A stretch of 38,857 nucleotides of DNA from an uncultured Clostridia bacterium (GTDB taxonomy: Bacteria; Bacillota; Clostridia; Oscillospirales; Ruminococcaceae). Below are positions 26,357 through 35,700 of the stretch, one piece after another. The notes under the pieces are model-generated. The model was not told the origin of the DNA. It saw nothing but the letters and a program-made list of their open reading frames with translations, and made no database searches. The stretch covers positions 1 through 38,857 of the forward strand of contig CANQYD010000020.1 in assembly GCA_947627985.1 (NCBI GenBank). Direction: 5' to 3'. Made by a program: the position numbers and the translations under genes. Within the stretch, counting starts at the first letter, position 1; every line of letters starts with the position of its first letter.

Positions 26357-26584
26357 GAGACAAGTCAAGTTTAGGATCAAGCCCTTTTTAAAGGGCTTGC
26401 AGAATCCAAGGGCGGAGCCCTTGGTCGCCCGTCGCAACGGGCGAAATCCTAAAAAAGGACAGCGAGAGCGGTCCTTTTGCTTTTAGCGTTCAAAAGAGGG
26501 CGACGAAGTCGCCCGAAGCCGAAGGGGTGTGGGGAACCGTGCAACGGTGCCCCACAGAGCCGAGCGAAGCGAGGCGAGAAGCCC
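26357..26584 (+). repeat. Composite hairpin element copy E4 with an attached GCA-loop module
   Basis: GAGACAAGTCAA head, stem AAGCCCTTT/AAAGGGCTT (26379-26398), stem CCAAGGGC/GCCCTTGG (26406-26424), stem CGCCCGT/ACGGGCG with loop CGCA (26426-26443), AAATC, an 11-bp AAAAGGAC/GTCCTTTT stem with one mismatch (to 26480), GGGCGAC-GAA-GTCGCCC (26498-26514), then GTGGGGAACCGT-GCA-ACGGTGCCCCAC and the CGAGCGAAGCGAGG link. The rest of 26088-26783 shows no gene; GCGCCGAGCCTTA before the element is also found beside E1. Confidence 0.8.
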
Positions 26585-26740
26585 CTGCGGCGTTCCCCCC
26601 CGGTTAAAGCCCCGCAGCCCATTCCCACGCTCACAATTATAATAAAGGAGTTTCCGGTCAGTTGATTATGCCGCTGCCTGACAAAAATTGATTGCCGTAA
26701 CTTGACATCCCTATAAATTTCGCTCCGAATCAGACACGCA

Positions 26741-26769
26741 AAAAGCGGCAAGCTCCTGCTTGCCGCTTT
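26741..26769 (-). terminator. Intrinsic terminator of the giant adhesin gene
   Basis: On the minus strand an 11-bp stem (AAGCGGCAAGC type, 26743-26753 with 26758-26768, loop of four) is followed by TTTT, 15 nt after the stop codon. Confidence 0.85.
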
Positions 26770-26783
26770 CGTATATATGCTTA

Positions 26784-29700
26784 TTACCTTCTCTTGACCG
26801 CCGGCGCGATCGCTGCCGCAAGAAGCAGAGCAATTCCGCTGCCGAGCGTGCCTGTTATGGGGTTGGGCACGCTTTCGTCGGGGACTTCTTCCTTGCTTTC
26901 GCTGCTGCCGCCCTCGGTAGGCGTGATTATCTCGACCGCGTCCTCCGGCACCGTATCGGGAACGGGTCGCGAAGGATATGACGGAACGCGGGCTGTGACG
27001 GTCTCGTTGACTGCGACGGCTTTAGATTCACTGTCGGCTGTTATTATGCCGGAAAGACCTGAACTGTTTCCGCTGAGCAAATAATATCCGTATGCGTGCT
27101 CTTCCGTGACTGCATATTGAACGCCTGCGGGAAGTCCGGTCATAGTAACGCTCTCACCCCCGTTAAGTTCTGCCCGAGCGACGCCGTTATCAAATCTTAC
27201 GCCGTTTGCATCACCTGTAAAGTCAGAACCCAAAAGCTCAATCTTGAACGTGAACTTTCTTCCGCCTTTAACCGTTCTGCCGTCGGCAACTAAAATCTTG
27301 CTGAGCGTAAGGCTGCCGGTTTTCGGCGCTTCGACGGTCTTGATGTTATTGTAGATCAGCCCGACCGTGCCGACGTCGGCAACGCCCTTAAGCTTTTCGG
27401 TTGAATCGGTATAGCCGTCGGGAACATTTATCTCGGTAATCTCATACTCAGCGCCGAACGGAACTGTCAGAACGACCGTTGCGCCGCCATCTACAGAAAC
27501 CGCAGCTTTGCCGTTTGCAAAGCCGTTTTCCGAGTATTCGGGGCGGTTTGTGAGGCTGACCTCAAAGGAGAAGCTTCCCTCGGCATATTCTTTGCCGCCC
27601 GAATCTAAGACCTTCTTTGTAAGCCTTATCTCGGCGAGGTCCGGGTCGGGGCGGGTATAGGTATTGATGAACACAACAGGGTTGGGGCTTGCCGTCGCGA
27701 CAACAGCGTTGTTCTCATCGTCATAGGTAACGCTTACAGTTACAAGCTGTGCGTCAGCATAGCTCATTCCCTTGACGCCGCCGTCGGTCTCGGTAATCAT
27801 GTAATAGAAGCTGCTACCGATGTCGCTTGCGGTGAATTTGCGTGTGATGAATGTATCAGCGCCCTCGCCCGTGATATGAAGCTCGCCGATTATGTCGCCT
27901 GTCAGTGGCACGCCGCTTTGGTCCGTCTCGGTGACGGTGAAATCAAAGGTAAAGCTTTCGCCGCCGATATCATCGCCCTCAATAAGCTTCTGAACGGTTA
28001 TTTCCGCACTCGACGGCGTTGGCGGCGCTTTTGGTGCGACATAATGATTTTCAAACACGATAGGCTCAATAGGCGTCGCTGCAAGAATTCCGTTGACCTC
28101 GGTGACGGTGACGACCGCAAGCTTCTCATCGATAACGGTGTAAAGCTCGCCGCCCTCGGGCGCATCGCCGATATATTTCGCGCGCTCCTTGATTGAATAG
28201 GTATAGGTTCCCGCCCTTTCAAAGCTTAAATCAACAGTTCCGTATCCTTCCTCATCACCCTTATTTACGGTGACGTTTGCAAGATGGTTTCCGCTTGCGT
28301 TTGTTATCGGGCTGCCCGATGGGTCAAAAGCGCTGATGAGCTCAACGTCAAAGCTGAAAGTAAGAGCGTTGTCCTTGGTCGCACCCGCTTGGTCAAAGGT
28401 CTTTGTGATGGAAAGCGAGGTGTTCGCAGGCTCAGGCTCGGGCTCGGGTTCGACGTGGTTATAGAACGTAACCGAAACATGCTCGCCGCCCTTGACGTCG
28501 CCTGCGGCAGCATTTGACGGGGTTTCGGCGACAGTCATTATTCCGTAGAACGGATCGTAATACGTCGGCGTAAACGCTCCCGTGTTTGAAATAGTTACTG
28601 TGTGACCGTTCGGGTCGGTCTCGGTGATGATATAGTGGATATCCTCGGGCAGACCTTCAAGGCGAAGGCTTTCGCCGTGTTTGAGGCTGAATGCCGCATA
28701 ACCGCCCGTAACGCTGACATCTCTCGGCACGCTGCCGACGATTTTTCCCGTGAGGTTGACGTCGGCAGCCAAAACCTCGGGACTTCCCGCCGTGTCGTGA
28801 TAGTAAAGCTCGAGCGTGAACGGGAAGGCGTATGAGGCATCTCCGTCGCCTGTGACTATCTTCGAGACGGTGAGATCTCCCGTTCTGACGTTTTTCTGTT
28901 TAAGGTTGACGAACGCTGCGCTGCTTGTCTCGGCGTCTGAGATCATGCCCGTTGCGATAACGCCGATCTGCTCGCCCGCAACGCCGCTTTCATAGCCGTT
29001 CGTCCCGATCTCCTCGATCTTGTAGTAGAGCCCGACAGGCAGACCGACCGCCGTCACGCTTTCGCCGTCGGCAAGCGCGATATTTGCATCGACTCCGGCT
29101 TCAAAGTACATTCCGCCGAACTGTCCGCTCACCTCCTGCGCAGGCTCGCTTAACGCTGCGTCGTGATAGAGCGAAACCGCGAAGCCGAATATATCGGTAG
29201 ATTTGGCAAGGTTTCCGACCGCTGTCTTTGAAACGGTAAGCTGACCTGTTTTAATTGTGTTTACAAATACCGCGTATGCGTCCGCGACCGCGCCGTTCCC
29301 GTCGATAGCAATTACGCCGCTTGTATTATATCTGTCGACGATGTAGCTGCCGACCGCCTCAAGCTCGTCGACCTGATAGGCCGTGCCCGCGGGCAGACCG
29401 GAGATTTTGATTCTCTGTCCGTTATTAAGGCTGAATGTGCCCATTGTACCGAGTGTGCCGCTCTCGTCAATGACCTCAACGCCCATATAGTCGAAGTGAG
29501 ATATCGTGTAGTCAAACTCCGTATCGGTAAAATCTGATGGCAGACCGAGGCTGTAAGCGAATCCGAAAGTCTCGGGAATTATTGCCTCTGCGAGACCGGC
29601 AACGGTCTTTCTCACAATGAGCGAACCCGTCTGAACCACGGGCTTTGAGCGTTCGTTTTCAAATTTCACCGAAACCGTCTTGTTATTTTCTACAACGCCG

Positions 29701-32700
29701 GTATAGTAATTGCCGCTGACTCCGTTCACCGACGGGGTATATCCGAGTATGTTTTCGACCTCGCTAACGGTAAACTTCGCGCCGTCGGGAAGATTTTCAA
29801 ATTTTTTGCTCTCCCCCTGTCCGAGTTCAAACATCTCAGAGAGAATCGGGGTGATTCCGTCGTCGCCGTAAACATCAATAGTGAAGCTGAACCTGTCACC
29901 GGGGTTGAAATCGTTGCCCGTGAGTGTCTTGCGAACCTCAACACTGCCGACCTTCGGCTTTTCTTCGATCAGCACAACTGTCTCCGACGGGGTGCCGTCG
30001 GCGTATGCAATATTTCTCCAAGTAGTTCTCGCTGTCACCGGCGGCACTTTTACTCTGAAGCTTACAGCCGTCTGACTGTGCGCGCCGACTGAAAGCGTCC
30101 ATGTTATATTCTGTCCGTCAAGTGTTCCGCTGCCGATGTCATCGATAATAAGCCCTGTCGGGACGGGATCGATGACCTTAACCGCAGGCGCGTCAGCGTC
30201 GCCGTCATTAAAGACGGTAACGGTATATTCGACAATATCGTCCGCCTTTACGGTCAAAGGAGTGCCCGAAAGTCCGTTGACAGCCGTCTGGCTCTTTGTA
30301 ATCGTGATATGAGGCTTCGGGGCGGTATAGGTGTTAGTGAAAGTCACCTCCGAAACGCTCGGCTCAGCCGTGACGGTGTTTGTCGCGGGGTCATAGCCAA
30401 CCGTTACCGTGATATACTCGACGTGGTCATCGCAGTCAAAGTGAGGGTCGTTAAGGTCGGTCTCGGCGACGGTGTAGTAGAATGTCTTGCCGATGTCGCT
30501 TGCGGCGAATTTGCGTGTGATGAATGCAGCGGCGCCCTCGTTTGTGACAGTTATAGGGGATATCTGAGCTGCCCCTGCCAAAGGCTCGCGGTTTTCATCT
30601 GTCTCTGCGACTGTAAAGGTAAACGTAAAGCTTTCACCGCTCGGAAGCCCGTCGCCGTCGATGTCTTTTTTCACGGTGACATTCGCCGTCGCGGGTATCG
30701 CTTCGGGCGTATAGGTGTTAGTGAAAGTCACCTCCGAAACGCTCGGCACGGCTGTTACGGTGTTTGTCGCGGGGTCATAGCCAACCGTTACCGTGATATA
30801 CTCGACGTGGTCATAGCAGTCAAAGTGAGGGTCGTTAAGGTCGGTCTCGGCGATAGTGTAATAGTACGTCTTGCCGATGTCGCTTGCGGTAAATTCGCGT
30901 GTGATGAATGCAGCGGCGCCCTCGTTTGTGACAGTTATAGGGGATATCTGAGCTGCCCCTGCCAAAGGCTCGTGTTTTTCATCGGTCTCTGTGACTGTAA
31001 AGGTAAACGTAAAGTTTTCGCCGCTCGGAAGCCCGTCGCCGTCGATATCCTTTATCACGGTGACATTCGCCGTTACGGGTATCGCTTCGGGGGTATAGGT
31101 GTTTGAGAACACAATATCAGCCGTTACGCCCATTGCGTCCGTAACATCATAATTCGCGGATAAAACGCCGTCCTCCTTGCTGTAGCTTACCATTACCGTG
31201 ATATGATACTCGGCGGCGTCATAACTTACATGATTCGCATTGCCCGTCTCCTCGGTGACTTTGTAATAATAGTTTACAGAGCCGCCGTCCTTGATTGCGG
31301 GAATATCTTCAAGCTCAAAGGTTTTCTTAAGTAGATCAACTATCTGCTTTTGAGACGTGTTGCCGCTGCTTAATTCGCTGCCATAGAATGCAACGGTCTT
31401 TGATTCAGGCGAGCCGATTTCCGCCCAACCCTTATCGGTCTCGACCGCATTAAAAGTGAATGTGAATTCCTCGTCAGGCTCTGGCGCTTCGCCGTCCTCA
31501 ATAGTGAAGTTCTTGGCACCCGAAACTTCTATTTCGGCTGCAGCCGGGGTATAGATGTTCTCAAAGTCGAAGCCTTTAATATGGTTATCAACTATATCTC
31601 CGCTGTCAATGCTTGTATCGCCGACCTTGATATCATAGGTTGATTCAAGCGTACCCCCGTTGTCGGTAACGTTCACGGTGACGGTGTACTCCGTGTCGTC
31701 ATAGACGATTTTATCATCAGTTCCGGCAGTTTCCTTGATAGTATAGGTGTATTCCCCGGGCTTTGTGAAGGTGATTGCCCCGAAAGTGAAGCCGTGATTG
31801 TTGCTGTCGACAGATACTTCTCTCTGAGTGGGCAGGGGCTCGTCGCCCTCGATTGTAAATTCAAACTTATCGCCCGTTACCCAGTCGCGCCCCGTGAGTT
31901 CTTTCGTTCCGTCGAAATAAACTTCAATTTCGTCCGGAGCGTAAGTGTTGGTGTAAGACACCTTATCAGCGGGCTCGTTGTCGACTGTAGTGGTAACATT
32001 TAGCTTCTTGTCGACGGTATCTTTTTCCACATCGAATACAACGGTATGAACCGTTTTTTCATCGTAAACGAAGCCCTTGGTGTCGCTCGGGACAGTCTCG
32101 GTCACGGTATAGCAATATGTGCCTACCTTTTTGAAGGTCAGATCCCAGCTGCCGGAATTTGTCTTTGAAGTCGTGACATCGCCTGCGGGAGTCGCCTCAA
32201 AGTTAATCGTGACGGTATCTTCTTCAACAGTCGGATAATCACCGGGCGCTGCGGTGCCATTGGCGGTATCCGGCGCAATCTTAAACTCGAACGACGTCTC
32301 GCGGTCGGGCAGATATTCGCCCTTTATAGTTTTTTCAACGCTGATCGTCGCGGGGACAGAAAGCTCATAGGTATTCGTGACCTCGACCGTGTCGCCGTCG
32401 TCATCCGAAATAGTTTTGGTCTCGTCCGAGAATGTATATTCGGTTGTGAAGTTGTCAACAGGCTGCTCCTCTACGGTGTAAGTCACGCCGACGGGAATTC
32501 CCGAAATTACTGCGTTTTCATCGGCTTTCAGCTTTACTGTGCCATCGAAAGATGTCTCAGGTGCTCCGTTAATGCTGACGTTGATATTATCAAAATCATC
32601 GGCAGTAAGTTCATTAGCGCCGTTAAAGAATTTCACGTTAAAGGTGAATTCCTCATCGCCATCGGGCGCGAAGTCTGAGGATTTGTCTACGACCGTTTTT

Positions 32701-35700
32701 GAGATAGCGAGACTGCCCGTTTTGAGCGTTCCCCTTATCTCCGCAAGACCGAGAAGATTGTCAAGCCTATCCGCGCCTGTGCTCGCTGTGCCGAGCTTAA
32801 CCGTGCTCTCCGCACTTGTGTAAGAAGCTTTGTGACCGGCATTTCCGGAGGAAGCAGTTTGCATATTCCCGGAATCAAGATAAACATAATTGTTAAACCG
32901 ATCAAGCGCGTCCGTCAAATCCTCCACAAGCTTGACCGTATCAAACTCTATCGGCAAATCGTCGTTGGGCTTGGCGTTATCAAACGTATAGTCTCCTGTC
33001 GGGAGCAAATCTTTAAGAGCCGTTTCGCTTGCAGGCACAAACTCCGCATAGAGATATTTTTCACCGGTCGAAGCCGCCGAAGCAACCGCAGGGGTCCTGA
33101 CGGTAAATGTCCCTACGGTGATATCATTGCCGCCGTAATTTCTTGTAAGATCCGCGCTAAATAGCTCGGTATCGGGATAATACTTGCAAAGATAGTCATA
33201 ATCGGCGTCGCTGAGAACCGCTCTCAAAACAATCTGCCCGCGAACCATATCGACGGTGTGGGTGTTTACAATTTCGCTGAATCCGCTCTGAACCGCGCCC
33301 GCGGCGGGCTTGAAGCCCCTATCCCACTTATAATTACCGTCGCCGACAAGCGTGCCGTTGGCGGTGTTTCTGTCGGTTTCCACACCGCCGACTACGGAAG
33401 AGTCCGACTTAACGTTAAACGGATCAAAGCCCACGGTTAAGGTATATTTTCTTCCCTTTGCATAAAGAGTGATTACACTGCCGCCGTCTTTGTCGATCGT
33501 TTCGCCGCTGTCAAGATTATCCGTTTCATCTTTAAGGGTATAGGTGATATTTCCGATAATATCACCCTGATGAGCGTTATCGCCCGCATAGCTGTCGGCG
33601 TCGTTCTCGCTCTTTAAATAGGCATAGGGCAGAGTGAGAGTTTCCTCGCCGTCTTCAAGCCCCTCAAACAGCTCGGCAAGCTTAGTTTTGTTGTCATCTG
33701 TTCTGAGAAGATATTCAAAATACGGGCTGCCGGTTTTATTGTCGGCAATCTTTTGCTCGACAAGCGCAGTCATAATATCCTCGGGCGAAATTTTCTCACC
33801 GAGATAGATATCGCTGTTGCTTTCCGTCTTTTCAAGAGGCAGTCTTCTGACGTTTGCCGCCGTCCTCGGGAATCCCTTTGAGACATAGCCTCCCGACGAT
33901 ATGTCGACATTCGCCTTGTCCTTGCCCGAGCTTGCAATCAGTTCGCCCTCTGCATTGTTATCGTCAGGATTATATACATAATTCTGCTTCTCTTCACTGC
34001 CGTTTGTGAGTATGGCGTTGCCGCCGATGAAATCTTCCTTCGCGACGATTTTAAACTCGGAACGCCAGACCGTGAGCTCGCTGTCGCCGACGGTGCAGTA
34101 CGGGATATCCTGTTTGTCCCATGCGACATAGTACCCGCCGCCATCATAATAAAGGTTGAGGGCTTCGGAGCTTCCGTAGTCAGACGACAACTTAATTTCA
34201 AGAGGAGTGCTTGCGTTAATAGTTTGGCTCTTCTCTTCATTGTCAAGCGCATCGATATACTCGACTTTTCCGCCCTCGTTAAGGTGAAAGACCGTCTTTA
34301 CACCGTAATTTCCCGAATCAAACGTATAACCGACTATATCAAACCTCGGGTCGATATAGTCTTTAACGGTATAGTCATTGAGGGTCTTGGTTATTTCGTT
34401 GAGAATATCATTGCGGAATACATTGGTCAGACCTTCGGCTCCTGTGGCTTCAAATACATATTTGTGCCCGTCTGTGGAAGTACCGTTAAGAAGGTCATCA
34501 TAACCGCAAGACGCTGTGTCCGTGTTTCCCGCTATCGAAGCGATAAAGGTCTTCTCCGAGTCATCGATTGTTGCGAATGCGCCGCACTTTAAAAGAACAT
34601 AGAAAATCGTAAAGCCTTTTTCTTTAAGCCTTTGGGCAATTTCCTGTGAGTATGTAACCCTATTTTGGGCGTCTGTATCGTCCGTATCCTCGACATTGGT
34701 GTCCTTGCCGTCGGTAAAGACAATAACGTATTTGCTCTCGCCTTCATTGCGTTCGGAATCGTCGCGGGTTATTCTCGGAAGAAGAATATCCTCAAACGCC
34801 TTAAGCCCCTGATATGTGCTCGTGCCGCCGGTGAGACCGTAGTTATACTGCGGCATGGGCGATTGACTGCTATTCTCGTTTTCTGCGCTCGGCGTTGAGA
34901 GCTCGGAACCGGTAGAACTGCCGTCGCCATATTCAAGGCTGAGCATTTTTGCCGCCGCGGCAGGGTCTTTCGTCCAGTCAAGCATTACAAGCTTGCTGAG
35001 GGAATCCTTATCGTCCTTGACCTGTGCCGAGCTGAACCGAACCGCCGAAACGCGGCTGCTCGGCGAGATCTGCTCAAGTTCGGTATTGAAGATTCCGAGC
35101 GCTGCCTGAAGCGAATCCGTCTTGGTGTCTTCACAGTCCCACTTGAAGTAAACATAGGACGCCGAGCTTCTCGGACCTGAGGTGTTACCTGCCTCGGTTT
35201 TTGAGTTGCTGCTGCTGTAAAAACATCTGAGGAATCCCTCGTTGTCGATAAAGAATATAACGGGGCTTTGCTTTTCGTTGCCGCTGCGCGTTACGTCTGC
35301 GGGAACCGTTATTGCGGCTTTTCCCTCGTTTGGACCAAGTGCGTCTGCATAATCATATTCTTTTATATCTGTGATATAACCGCTTGGCTTGCCTTCATTC
35401 TCTTCCGCATCATAATCTGCATCATAATAATAGTGTGCAGAGCCGTCTGTTAATGTGAAATCATTTTCGCCCGTATAAATAAATCCGCCGTTGCATTCTT
35501 TAAAGTCATTCCAACCTTTTTCTAACTTTGCTTGAATGTTTTCGGGAAGGTCGTTAATTGAGATTTCATTCTTAATGACCTCGTCTTTAGAAAGAGCCTG
35601 AAATACCTTTGCAGTGCCGACTTCGGGGTTGTTATAGTTTTTGTCCCAGTTGCTGGTCGAGTTGACATAGTACCACCCGCGCATATCTTCTTCGTGACCC

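Noticed and set aside
26620-26740. Possible short gene after AAAGGAG near 26645
   Set aside because: The ribosome-like site leads only to a seven-codon frame; nothing recognisable follows.
30309-31106. 265-codon plus-strand frame with internal repeats
   Set aside because: It is the mirror of the 384-bp tandem repeats of the adhesin gene and has no ribosome site.
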